Source of the DNA: Polaribacter sargassicola
Lineage (GTDB): Bacteria; Bacteroidota; Bacteroidia; Flavobacteriales; Flavobacteriaceae
Assembly: GCF_021991835.1 (NCBI RefSeq)
Contig: NZ_JAHDAU010000004.1
Span: forward strand, 186,001 to 250,000
DNA length: 64,000 nucleotides
Reading direction: 5' to 3'
Shown: piece by piece, positions 9,021-16,768 of the stretch
How the letters are laid out: each line of letters starts with the position of its first letter
Position numbering within the stretch: the first letter of the stretch is position 1
The notes under the pieces: model-generated
Databases searched by the model: none
Told to the model about the DNA's origin: nothing
What the model saw: the letters and a program-made list of their open reading frames with translations, nothing else
Made by a program: the position numbers and the translations under genes

Positions 9021-9850
9021 ATCCCTGCTATTTGTAGTACCTTTAAGTTATTAGCTAGCTTTAAACCTAAGTCTGTAGTAAATGATTTCTTTTTATAACT
9101 TGTAACAGGTTGTATACCTACAATTGCATTTGTAATAAATACCTCATCTGCTTTTTGAATCTCAAAAGGAGATATAGATGTTTCTTCTAAAGTAAAATCT
9201 TTATTTTTTGTAATAATTTCTATTACTTTTTTACGTGTAATACCTTTTATACAACCTTCTGTTAATGCAGGTGTTTTAATAACATTACCTTTTACAATAA
9301 AAATATTACCATTGGTAACCTCTACAACACGTTTTCTTTCGTTTAATAAGATACAATTATCCAAATCGTTTTCACTAGCATAAATACTTGCTAATGTATT
9401 AAGCATCTTATTATTTGTTTTTATTGTAGATAAAAGTCCAGAATAGTTATAAAAATCTTTAAAAACATCTAAAGAATATGTTTTACTTATTTGTGGTACA
9501 TATTCTTTTGCTTCTATGGTAAAATCTATTTTATTAGAAGTTGGGTTATATAAACCTCCATCTTTTCTAAAAACATTTAATCTTACTCTAAAAATGTTTC
9601 CTTTTTCTTTAAGTTTAATTGTTTTTAAAATTTCTTTCTCTAAAAACTCTAATGTAAACTCTAATGGAATTTTCATTCTTAACATTCTCATAGAAGCCAT
9701 TAACCTAAAATAATGATCTTCTAAAAAAACAACTTTATTATTTAAAACTTTAATTGTCTCAAAAATAGCATCACCATACTTAAAAGCTCTATTTTCAATC
9801 GATAGTTTTACATTTTCCGAATAAAGTAATTCTCCATTAAAGTTAATCAT
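9017..9850 (-). CDS. Class IV PLP-dependent aminotransferase (ADC lyase / branched-chain type)
   Basis: A 277-residue fold-type IV PLP enzyme. The N-terminus (FKYGDAIFETIK) and C-terminal part (EVTNGNIFIV, TPALTEGCIKGITR) are family signatures, and the Schiff-base lysine is most likely Lys144 in STIKTNNKML. The family includes 4-amino-4-deoxychorismate lyase (PabC, folate synthesis), D-amino acid transaminases and branched-chain transaminases. Length and the IKTNN context favour an ADC lyase-like enzyme, but specificity cannot be fixed from sequence. The gene follows the START-like gene on the same strand with a 98-nt gap. Confidence 0.85.
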   Translation of the reverse strand: MINFNGELLYSENVKLSIENRAFKYGDAIFETIKVLNNKVVFLEDHYFRLMASMRMLRMKIPLEFTLEFLEKEILKTIKLKEKGNIFRVRLNVFRKDGGLYNPTSNKIDFTIEAKEYVPQISKTYSLDVFKDFYNYSGLLSTIKTNNKMLNTLASIYASENDLDNCILLNERKRVVEVTNGNIFIVKGNVIKTPALTEGCIKGITRKKVIEIITKNKDFTLEETSISPFEIQKADEVFITNAIVGIQPVTSYKKKSFTTDLGLKLANNLKVLQIAGI

Positions 9851-9948
9851 AACTGCTAATTTTAAGGCAGCAAAATTAATGCATTTTATAAAGATTTAAG
9901 CCAAAAAACTTAAAAATTATAAGAACTATTATTCGCTTTAATACTAAT

Positions 9949-10332
9949 TTAAGCTCCTATAGTGTGCTTTAATTCTTCTATCTGACTCTCCCATAAATTT
10001 TTAGCTTCTTCTACATCATCTTCATCATCTGCAAAATCGGTAACAATTAAAGACACATCTTTGGTAAGTGCATCAACTTGAATTTTCATTTCAAAAAAAC
10101 TATCATCATCTTCACTATCAACCCATTTAAATCGAACTCTATCATCTGCTTTTTTAAGAACTAGTTCTGCAATTTCTTCTTCTCCTTCCCAAACAAAGCT
10201 AAACATTTTACCTCTAGAGTTTACTTTATCTGCAAACCATTCTTGTAAATTAGAAGGAGATGATATATATTGATAAATCATGTTTGGGGATGCTTTTATA
10301 GCAATTTCAATTTCAAATTTAATTTTTTCCAT
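9949..10332 (-). CDS. START-like (SRPBCC fold) domain protein
   Basis: A 127-residue single-domain protein beginning MEKIKFEIEIAIKASPNMIYQYIS, with NLQEWFADKV and FSFVWEGEEEIAEL, typical of the Bacteroidota START-like family related to AHSA1/polyketide cyclase. Such proteins bind a hydrophobic ligand in a helix-grip cavity; the ligand is unknown. It is strongly acidic towards the C-terminus (DFADDEDDVEEAK). It is transcribed away from the tRNA-Met gene and upstream of the class IV aminotransferase. Confidence 0.85.
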   Translation of the reverse strand: MEKIKFEIEIAIKASPNMIYQYISSPSNLQEWFADKVNSRGKMFSFVWEGEEEIAELVLKKADDRVRFKWVDSEDDDSFFEMKIQVDALTKDVSLIVTDFADDEDDVEEAKNLWESQIEELKHTIGA

Positions 10333-10395
10333 TATAGTTTTCTTATGATGACAAGATAGTTATTAATTCTATTTAAAAAAAATTTAAAACACTTC

Positions 10396-10425
10396 TTGCT
10401 AGTTTATAAAATTCTATTATATTTG
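10396..10425 (+). promoter_or_regulatory. Bacteroidota promoter of tRNA-Met
   Basis: TTG at 10396-10398 and TATATTTG at 10418-10425, spacer 19 nt, an exact consensus match. The mature tRNA 5' end is 17 nt downstream. Confidence 0.8.
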
Positions 10426-10441
10426 CAACCTCAAAAATAAT

Positions 10442-10515
10442 GGCGAGGTAGCTCAGTTGGTTAGAGCGCAGGATTCATAACCCTGAGGTCACGGGTTCAA
10501 ATCCCGTCTTCGCTA
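10442..10515 (+). tRNA. tRNA-Met (anticodon CAT)
   Basis: 74-nt cloverleaf: acceptor GGCGAGG/CTTCGCT (closing G-U), D arm GCTCAG..., anticodon loop TTCATAA, T loop TTCAAAT, discriminator A, no encoded CCA. The anticodon stem has one A-C pair next to the loop. The D arm and the absence of the three G-C pairs of initiator tRNA suggest elongator Met; a TilS-modified Ile-CAT tRNA is not excluded. It is followed at once by a strong terminator, so it is a single-gene unit. Confidence 0.95.
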
Positions 10516-10524
10516 CAGAAACAT

Positions 10525-10559
10525 TAAAAAAAGTCAAGATTTAAATCTTGACTTTTTTT
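10525..10559 (+). terminator. Terminator after tRNA-Met
   Basis: Perfect hairpin AAAAAGTCAAGAT / ATCTTGACTTTTT with a T run, 10 nt after the tRNA 3' end. Confidence 0.88.
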
Positions 10560-10841
10560 GTTTTTCAAGTTTATTGGTGTTAAATCCAGTTTTAAAAAAC
10601 ACTAATCTGTTTTTTTAAGACCTAAAAAGTATTTACACTAGTTCTTTGTAAAACAAAACACAAAAACAGCTCTATCGCTTTGTAAAGTGTAAAAGAATAT
10701 AAATTAACTTACATCAATACAAAACTCTTTAAGAGCTATAACATTTTATTTTTTTATAACATAACAGCAAATTATTTTTACAATTTAGAATCAAATTGCT
10801 TTAAAAATAGATTCAAGTATTACTTTTTAGAAATTATAAAT
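10560..10841. other. AT-rich intergenic stretch, nothing recognised
   Basis: About 280 nt between two terminators. I found no open reading frame with a plausible start, no RNA family and no repeats beyond short A/T tracts. Confidence 0.6.
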
Positions 10842-10871
10842 AAAAAAACCGAGCAAATGCTCGGTTTTTTT
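10842..10871 (-). terminator. Terminator for the alpha-oxoamine synthase gene
   Basis: Stem AACCGAGCA / TGCTCGGTT flanked by A and T tracts; symmetric, so it could work in both directions. It lies 28 nt beyond the stop codon of the minus-strand gene. Confidence 0.85.
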
Positions 10872-10898
10872 ATTTATTTAAGAACTAATTTTTAATTA

Positions 10899-12146
10899 TT
10901 ACACCATAGATGCTGCTATCCTTTTATAAGTTCCGTTTTCTAACTTTTCTCTAATTGCAGAAAAAGCTGCAATAGTTTCATTTATATCATCTTGGTTATG
11001 TGTTGCTGTAGGTATTAATCTTAAAATAATTAATCCCTTAGGTATTACAGGATATACAACAATAGAACAAAAGATTCCGTGGTTTTCACGCAAATCGTTT
11101 ACCATAGCCATAGATTCTGGTATATCACCTTTTAAAAACACAGGTGTGATACATGTTTGTGTTGTACCTAAATCAAAACCAGCATTTCGTAAACCAGACT
11201 GTAAAGCATTTGTGTTTTCCCACAATTTATCTTTTAATTCTGGCATTGTACGCAACATATCTAAACGTTTTAATGCTCCTTTTACCATTGCCATTGGTAA
11301 TGATTTTGCAAACATTTGAGAACGCATATTGTATTGTAAAAACTGAATTACATCTTTACTACCTGCAAAGAAAGCACCGATACCTGCCATCGATTTTGCA
11401 AAAGTTGCAAAATAAACATCTATTTCATCTTGCACACCTTGCTCTACACCAGTTCCTTTACCTTCTTTACCTAATGTACCAAAACCGTGTGCATCGTCTA
11501 CTAAAAGTCTAAAATTGTATTGTTTTTTTAAAGCAACAATTTCTTTTAAACGCCCTTGTTCTCCTCGCATACCAAAAACACCTTCAGAAATTACTAAAAT
11601 TCCTCCTCCTGTTTTTTCTGCCATTTTTTGAGCACGGATAATGTTTTTTTCAAAACTTTCCATGTCGTTGTGTTTGTAAACAAAACGTTTACCTGCATGC
11701 AAACGAACACCATCTATAATACATGCATGCGTATCCATGTCGTAAACAATAATATCATTTTTAGTTACCAATGCATCTATGGCAGAAACCATACCTTGAT
11801 AACCAAAATTAACTAAATAAGCAGCTTCTTTTTCTACAAAAGCAGCACACTCTTGCTCTAATTGTTCGTGATATTTAGTGTGCCCAGACATCATTCTAGC
11901 ACCCATTGGGTAAGCCATACCGTGTTCTGCTGCAGCTTCTCCATCTACTTTTAAAACTTCTGGATGATTAGCTAAACCTAAATAATCATTTATACTCCAA
12001 GTAACTACTTTCTTACCATTAAAAGACATTCTGTTAGATATTGGTCCTTCTAGCTTAGGAAAAACATAATAACCTTCTGCTTGTTTTGCCCACTTACCTA
12101 GAGGTCCTTTATCTTCCTCAATTCTTTCAAATAAATCTTTCGTCAT
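10899..12146 (-). CDS. Alpha-oxoamine synthase: serine palmitoyl- or cysteate fatty acyl-transferase-like
   Basis: A 415-residue fold-type I PLP enzyme that condenses an amino acid with an acyl-CoA/ACP thioester and loses CO2. Seen: DYLGLANHPEV, GARMMSGHTKYHEQLE, DDAHGFGTLG (about 217-226) and the Schiff-base Lys251 in FATFAKSMAG. Length and the N-terminal extension match the Bacteroidota serine palmitoyltransferase-like group rather than glycine C-acetyltransferase or BioF. In many Flavobacteria the close homologue uses cysteate to start sulfonolipid (capnine) synthesis. The neighbour 80 nt upstream is a cysteine-synthase-like enzyme, as expected for a cysteate synthase, so I lean to the sulfonolipid role. 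Serine versus cysteate specificity is inference. Confidence 0.88.
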   Translation of the reverse strand: MTKDLFERIEEDKGPLGKWAKQAEGYYVFPKLEGPISNRMSFNGKKVVTWSINDYLGLANHPEVLKVDGEAAAEHGMAYPMGARMMSGHTKYHEQLEQECAAFVEKEAAYLVNFGYQGMVSAIDALVTKNDIIVYDMDTHACIIDGVRLHAGKRFVYKHNDMESFEKNIIRAQKMAEKTGGGILVISEGVFGMRGEQGRLKEIVALKKQYNFRLLVDDAHGFGTLGKEGKGTGVEQGVQDEIDVYFATFAKSMAGIGAFFAGSKDVIQFLQYNMRSQMFAKSLPMAMVKGALKRLDMLRTMPELKDKLWENTNALQSGLRNAGFDLGTTQTCITPVFLKGDIPESMAMVNDLRENHGIFCSIVVYPVIPKGLIILRLIPTATHNQDDINETIAAFSAIREKLENGTYKRIAASMV

Positions 12147-12226
12147 GTTCTCTTTATTAATTTTTTACGAAATGCAAATTAACCGCTTTTTTTACAGTTT
12201 ATCAAATTGTTAAGTATCAATTGTAC

Positions 12227-13222
12227 TTATAGAAAATCATTTTGTTTCATCCAATCATCACTATAGATCTTATTCATATAACGAGACCCATGATCTGGAA
12301 AAATTAAAACTACAAAACTATCTTCATTAAACATCTCTTTTTCAGCATATTGTTTTGTCGCCTGCATTACAGCACCACTAGTGTACCCTGGAAATATACC
12401 TTCTTTTTTTACAATAGATCTTGCTTCTAAAGCAGCTTCTTTATCAGTAACTTTTTCATAGATATCAATTACATCAAAATCTGTAGCAGTAGGAATCAAA
12501 TTTTTTCCTAAACCTTCTATTTTATAAGGTTTTACTTCACTTAAATCTAATTTTCTAGTTTCGTGATACTTTTTTAGTACAGAACCTGTTGCGTCTACTC
12601 CTAAAATTTTAATATCCGGATTTTGTTCTTTTAAATATTGCCCGGTTCCAGAAATGGTTCCTCCAGTACCACTTGCAACCACTAAATGGGTAATTCTACC
12701 CTGTGTTTGTTTCCAAATTTCTGGACCTGTAGTTCTGTAGTGTGCTTCTGTATTTAACTCGTTAAAATATTGATTTATGTAAACTGAATTTTTTGTTTTC
12801 TTATGAATAGATTTTGCTACTTCATAATAAGATCTTGGGTCTTCTGGCGGAACATTAGCAGGACAAACATGTACCTCTGCCCCCATTGTTTTTAATAAAT
12901 CTATTTTATCTTTAGATGATTTATCACTTACTGCTAAAATACATTTATAACCTTTTACAATACTTATCATTGCTAAACTAAAACCTGTGTTACCAGAGGT
13001 AGTTTCTACAATGGTTGCTCCTTTTTTTAGAATTCCTTTTTTTTCTGCATCTTGTACTATATGCAAAGCAATTCTATCTTTGGCTGAATGACCCGGATTA
13101 AATGCCTCGAATTTTGCAAAATAGCTACCAGGCAGATTTTTTGTTATCTTATGAAGTTTAATTAGAGGTGTTTCTCCTACTAATTCTAAAATTGAGTTTG
13201 TAATTCCGTTATTTCTAGTCAT
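12227..13222 (-). CDS. Cysteine synthase/CBS-like PLP enzyme (candidate cysteate synthase)
   Basis: A 331-residue fold-type II PLP enzyme: NPGHSAKDR (PLP Lys48), TTSGNTG phosphate/substrate loop (about 74-80), GTGGTISG, and a C-terminal GLGKNLIPT segment as in cystathionine beta-synthase cores. There is no regulatory CBS-domain pair. I place the start at MTRNNGITN (13222); an in-frame ATG 13 codons upstream gives an extension without family similarity. It could make cysteine or cystathionine, but its position directly before an alpha-oxoamine synthase makes synthesis of L-cysteate (a sulfite addition) for sulfonolipids attractive. That is inference from context. Confidence 0.85.
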   Translation of the reverse strand: MTRNNGITNSILELVGETPLIKLHKITKNLPGSYFAKFEAFNPGHSAKDRIALHIVQDAEKKGILKKGATIVETTSGNTGFSLAMISIVKGYKCILAVSDKSSKDKIDLLKTMGAEVHVCPANVPPEDPRSYYEVAKSIHKKTKNSVYINQYFNELNTEAHYRTTGPEIWKQTQGRITHLVVASGTGGTISGTGQYLKEQNPDIKILGVDATGSVLKKYHETRKLDLSEVKPYKIEGLGKNLIPTATDFDVIDIYEKVTDKEAALEARSIVKKEGIFPGYTSGAVMQATKQYAEKEMFNEDSFVVLIFPDHGSRYMNKIYSDDWMKQNDFL

Positions 13223-13352
13223 TCTTAGATTATTATCAAAGTAAATATCTTTACAAGGCAAAGAGAGAATACATACCTAATACTAGTAATTTATAATAGA
13301 TAATTTCATTATCCTTGTAATGATAATTATTTTTTTTCTTTGATTACGGAGG

Positions 13353-13360
13353 CAAAAGTA
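13353..13360 (-). promoter_or_regulatory. -7 box (TACTTTTG) for the cysteine synthase-like gene
   Basis: Exact TAnnTTTG match on the minus strand. Use of this box would give a leader of about 125 nt containing short inverted segments (ATTATC/GATAAT copies near 13300-13330). No clear -33 element. Confidence 0.45.
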
Positions 13361-13389
13361 CATTTAATCCTTAAATACTGAAACTCTTT

Positions 13390-15573
13390 TTAAGACTTAA
13401 TTTTTACAACCTCTAATTTATCTTCTAAAGCCAAAAAGAAGGTGTACATTTTAGCGGTTTCTTTTAAAGCATCAAAACGTCCAGACGCTCCTCCATGTCC
13501 AGCTTCCATATTAGTATCTAAAAACAATAAATTATTATCCGTTTTTAGTTCCCTTAATTTAGCTACCCATTTAGCTGGCTCCCAATATTGTACTTGCGAA
13601 TCATGAAAACCTGTAGTAACCATAATATTAGGGTATACTTTTGCTTCTACCTGATCATAAGGTGAATATGATTTTATATAATCATAATATTCTTTATCGT
13701 TAGGATTTCCCCACTCATCATACTCTCCTGTTGTTAGTGGTATACTTTCATCTAACATTGTAGAAATTACATCAACAAAAGGTACAGAAGCTATTATTCC
13801 GTTATACAATTCCGGATTCATATTAACAACGGCTCCCATTAATAAACCACCTGCAGAACCGCCCATTGCATATAAATGTTTTGGTGACGTATAATTGTTG
13901 TCTATTAAATATTTAGAACAATCTACAAAATCGTTAAAAGTGTTTTTCTTGTTTAACATTTTACCATCTTCATACCATTCTCTACCTAAATACTCGCTAC
14001 CTCTAATGTGAGCTAAAGCATACACAAAACCTCTATCTAATAGACTTAATCGTGTTGTAGAAAAACTGTCTGGTATTGTATAACCATAAGATCCGTATGC
14101 GTATTGTAGCAATGGTGTATCTTTATTTAATTCGGTATTTTTATGATAAACTAATGATATGGCTACTTTTTTACCATCTCTTGCCGTAGCCCAAACACGT
14201 TTACTAATGTAGTTTTCTTTATCAAATTTCCCTCCTAAGACTTCTTGTTCTTTTTTTATCTCTTTTGATTTATCATTCATGTTAAAATCTATTACAGAAC
14301 TTGGTGTTGTAAAAGAATTGTATGAATAACGAATGATATCTGTATCAAAATCTGGATTTGCGTAAACACCTACAGAATAGGTTTCTTCTGTAAATGGTAA
14401 ATAATAATCTTCTGTAGCATCCCAACGTTTTATTCTTACCTTACTTAAACCGTTGCTACGCTCTTCTAAAACCAAATAGTCTTTAAAAATTGAAAAATCT
14501 TCTAATAATGTTTCTTCTCTATGCGGAATTACATCTACCCAATTTTCTTTACCTACCTTATTTATAGGAGTTTTCATTAATTTAAAATTGGTAGCATTAT
14601 CTTTATTTGTTAATAGATAAAAATGATCTCCAAAATGAGAAACACTGTATTCTAAATCTCTTTCTCTTGGTTGTAAAATTGTAAATTCTCCAGTAGGATC
14701 ATTAGCATCTAAATATCTTGCCTCAGTAGAAACTGTACTGTAAGAACCTATAATAATGTATTTTTCTGATTTTGATTTTGTTACATAAGTACCAAAAGTA
14801 TCATCTTTTTCATGAAAAACTTCTACGTCTTCAGATGTTGGAGTTCCTAAAACATGTCTAAAAATCTTTTCGCTTCTTAGTGTTACAGGATCTTTTTTAG
14901 TGTAAAAAATTGTTTTATTATCGTTTGCCCAAACAGAACCACCAGTTGTATTTTCTATAATATCTTTATAAATTTCGCCTGTTTCTAAATTTTTAATACG
15001 TAAAAAATATTGCCTTCTACTAACAGTATCTGTAGCAAAAACCATCAATTTATTGTCATTAGAAACATTTAAACCTCCTAATTGATAATAATCGAAATCT
15101 TTTGCCATTTCGTTTACATTAAAAAGAATTTCTTCTTCGGCTTCTAAATTTTCTTTTTTTCTACTATAAATAGGATATTGCTTACCAACCTCGTAACGAG
15201 TAATGTAAAAATAACCATTGTCTTTATATGGCACAGAAGAATCATCTTCTTTAATTCTACCTTTCATTTCTTCGAATAATTCTTCTTGAAAAGGCTTTGT
15301 ATATTTAGTAACCTCTTTATAATAAGCGTTTTCTTCTTCTAAATAGCTAATTACTTTCTGGGTTTGTGCATCTTTATGATCTGCATTTTTCTGTTCATCA
15401 GATAAACGCATCCAAAAATAATTATCAATTCTTACATCTCCGTGTTTTTCTAATTTTGTAGGCTCTATAGTTGCTACAGGAGTTTTTGCATCAGTACTTT
15501 TCATGGTCTCATTTTTACAAGCGGTTGCAAATGTAAGACTTAATACAATGACAGGAATAACAATTTTTCTCAT
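13390..15573 (-). CDS. S9 prolyl oligopeptidase family (oligopeptidase B-like) lipoprotein
   Basis: A 727-residue serine peptidase. The signal peptide ends in a lipobox (FATAC, Cys19), so it is probably anchored in the cell envelope. A seven-blade propeller region (about 80-430) precedes the alpha/beta hydrolase domain, with the catalytic triad Ser573 (GGSAGG), Asp658 (GFHDSQV) and His693 (EAGHGG). The DNYFWMRL segment near residue 50 is typical of oligopeptidase B, which cuts short peptides after basic residues. It stands alone, divergent from ybaB, with only 66 nt between the start codons. Confidence 0.93.
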   Translation of the reverse strand: MRKIVIPVIVLSLTFATACKNETMKSTDAKTPVATIEPTKLEKHGDVRIDNYFWMRLSDEQKNADHKDAQTQKVISYLEEENAYYKEVTKYTKPFQEELFEEMKGRIKEDDSSVPYKDNGYFYITRYEVGKQYPIYSRKKENLEAEEEILFNVNEMAKDFDYYQLGGLNVSNDNKLMVFATDTVSRRQYFLRIKNLETGEIYKDIIENTTGGSVWANDNKTIFYTKKDPVTLRSEKIFRHVLGTPTSEDVEVFHEKDDTFGTYVTKSKSEKYIIIGSYSTVSTEARYLDANDPTGEFTILQPRERDLEYSVSHFGDHFYLLTNKDNATNFKLMKTPINKVGKENWVDVIPHREETLLEDFSIFKDYLVLEERSNGLSKVRIKRWDATEDYYLPFTEETYSVGVYANPDFDTDIIRYSYNSFTTPSSVIDFNMNDKSKEIKKEQEVLGGKFDKENYISKRVWATARDGKKVAISLVYHKNTELNKDTPLLQYAYGSYGYTIPDSFSTTRLSLLDRGFVYALAHIRGSEYLGREWYEDGKMLNKKNTFNDFVDCSKYLIDNNYTSPKHLYAMGGSAGGLLMGAVVNMNPELYNGIIASVPFVDVISTMLDESIPLTTGEYDEWGNPNDKEYYDYIKSYSPYDQVEAKVYPNIMVTTGFHDSQVQYWEPAKWVAKLRELKTDNNLLFLDTNMEAGHGGASGRFDALKETAKMYTFFLALEDKLEVVKIKS

Positions 15574-15606
15574 TTTTAAGGTCTTTTTAGTTACTTATAA
15601 AAGTAC

Positions 15607-15614
15607 TAAATTTG
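15607..15614 (+). promoter_or_regulatory. -7 box (TAAATTTG) for ybaB
   Basis: Exact TAnnTTTG match 25 nt before the ybaB ATG, in the short divergent gap with oligopeptidase B. No TTTG at the -33 distance. Confidence 0.5.
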
Positions 15615-15639
15615 TACTAAATAAATAAAAACTATAAAT

Positions 15640-15957
15640 ATGTTTGGAGACTTATCTGGAATGATGGACAAATTAAAAGATGCGCAACAACAAGTTGAAA
15701 AAACAAAAACAAGATTAAATTCGGTTTTAGTTGATGAAGTTGCTGCTGATGGAAAAATAAAAATTACTTTAACTGCCAATAGAGAAATAAAATCTATAAA
15801 TATTGATAATTCTCTTCTTAATGATGCAGAAGAATTAGAAGATTATTTAATTATTGCACTAAACAAAGCAATAGAAAAAGCGACCAAAATTAACGAAGTA
15901 GAATTAGCGCAAGCTGCCAAAAGCGGAATGCCAAATATACCTGGAATGGGTATTTAA
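15640..15957 (+). CDS. YbaB/EbfC nucleoid-associated protein
   Basis: A 105-residue small DNA-binding protein; [21 protein letters not shown] at the start and the [16 protein letters not shown] strand pair are diagnostic of the YbaB/EbfC fold, which forms tweezer-like dimers on DNA. It is the first gene of a compact plus-strand group (ybaB, DUF2752, CCC-motif protein) with gaps of 12-13 nt, so the three are likely co-transcribed, although nothing links their functions. Confidence 0.94.
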   Translation: MFGDLSGMMDKLKDAQQQVEKTKTRLNSVLVDEVAADGKIKITLTANREIKSINIDNSLLNDAEELEDYLIIALNKAIEKATKINEVELAQAAKSGMPNIPGMGI

Positions 15958-15969
15958 AATTAAAATATT

Positions 15970-16263
15970 TTGAGCCTAGAAGATTACATGTTGCCTTGCT
16001 TAAACAAACAACTTTTTGGTATAGATTGTTTGGGCTGCGGAATACAAAGGGCTTTTATAAATGTTATTAAAGGTAATTTTATAGCTGCTTTTAATTTGTA
16101 TCCTGCAATTTATACATTATTAATAATGGCAATATTTTTATTACTAAACTTTAAATATCAATTTAAAAACAGTAAAAAAATAATTATTACATTCGCAACT
16201 ATTAACGTTTTAATTATAGTGGTAAGCTATTTTATTAAAATGAAATTTATCTTTAATCTCTAA
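15970..16263 (+). CDS. DUF2752 membrane protein
   Basis: A 97-residue protein with the DUF2752 core (PCLNKQLFGIDCLGCGIQRA) followed by two transmembrane segments (about 42-60 and 72-92). The conserved CxGCGxQRA motif suggests a structural or metal/thiol role but the family function is unknown. The start is TTG, 12 nt after the ybaB stop; the internal ATG four codons in would still keep the core motif. Confidence 0.85.
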   Translation: MSLEDYMLPCLNKQLFGIDCLGCGIQRAFINVIKGNFIAAFNLYPAIYTLLIMAIFLLLNFKYQFKNSKKIIITFATINVLIIVVSYFIKMKFIFNL

Positions 16264-16276
16264 CTAAAAAATTATA

Positions 16277-16609
16277 ATGGAAAGACAAAGTTTACCCAAT
16301 GCAACTGTATCTCTAGTTTTAGGAATTTTTTCTATACTAACATGTATCTGCTACGGTATTTTAGGTTTACCTTTAGGTATTACAGCACTTATTTTAGGTA
16401 ATAAAGCAATAAAACTAAACAATGCTAACCCAGAAGATTATAAAGGTGTTGGTAATGCAACTGCTGGTAAAATATTAGGGATTATTGGTATTGTTTTAAA
16501 CTTAACGTTTTTATTATTTATTGTTTGGATAATTTCTAAAATAGGATGGGATAATTTACAAAACCCAGAAGAAGCACAACAACGTATGCAAGAATTATTT
16601 GGTCAATAA
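16277..16609 (+). CDS. CCC-motif (DUF4190-like) membrane protein
   Basis: A 110-residue protein with two predicted transmembrane segments (about 9-40 and 65-90) beginning LPNATVSLVLGIFSILTCICYG. This matches the Bacteroidota CCC-motif membrane family, although here the hallmark reads TCICYG rather than CCC. Function unknown. It is the last gene of the ybaB group, ended by a good terminator at 16634. Confidence 0.82.
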   Translation: MERQSLPNATVSLVLGIFSILTCICYGILGLPLGITALILGNKAIKLNNANPEDYKGVGNATAGKILGIIGIVLNLTFLLFIVWIISKIGWDNLQNPEEAQQRMQELFGQ

Positions 16610-16633
16610 TTAAAAAATTATCTTAAAAATATA

Positions 16634-16666
16634 AAATGCAATTCTAATAGAATTGCATTTTTTTTG
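16634..16666 (+). terminator. Terminator after the CCC-motif gene
   Basis: Perfect stem AAATGCAATTCTA / TAGAATTGCATTT followed by T residues. Confidence 0.85.
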
Positions 16667-16721
16667 TTGTATCAATTTTAGAATTAACGTTACATAAACA
16701 TAGTTTCTATTTTCTAATTAA

Positions 16722-16729
16722 TAACTTTG
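16722..16729 (+). promoter_or_regulatory. -7 box (TAACTTTG) for the AsmA-like gene
   Basis: Exact TAnnTTTG match 40 nt before the ATG; the -33 region is not consensus. Confidence 0.4.
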
Positions 16730-16768
16730 TAATTCTTATTTTCATATTAATAATATATATTTTTAACA

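Noticed and set aside
10442..10515. tRNA-Met as a pseudogene because of an A-C pair in the anticodon stem
   Set aside because: All other stems and the loops are intact and it has a consensus promoter and terminator.
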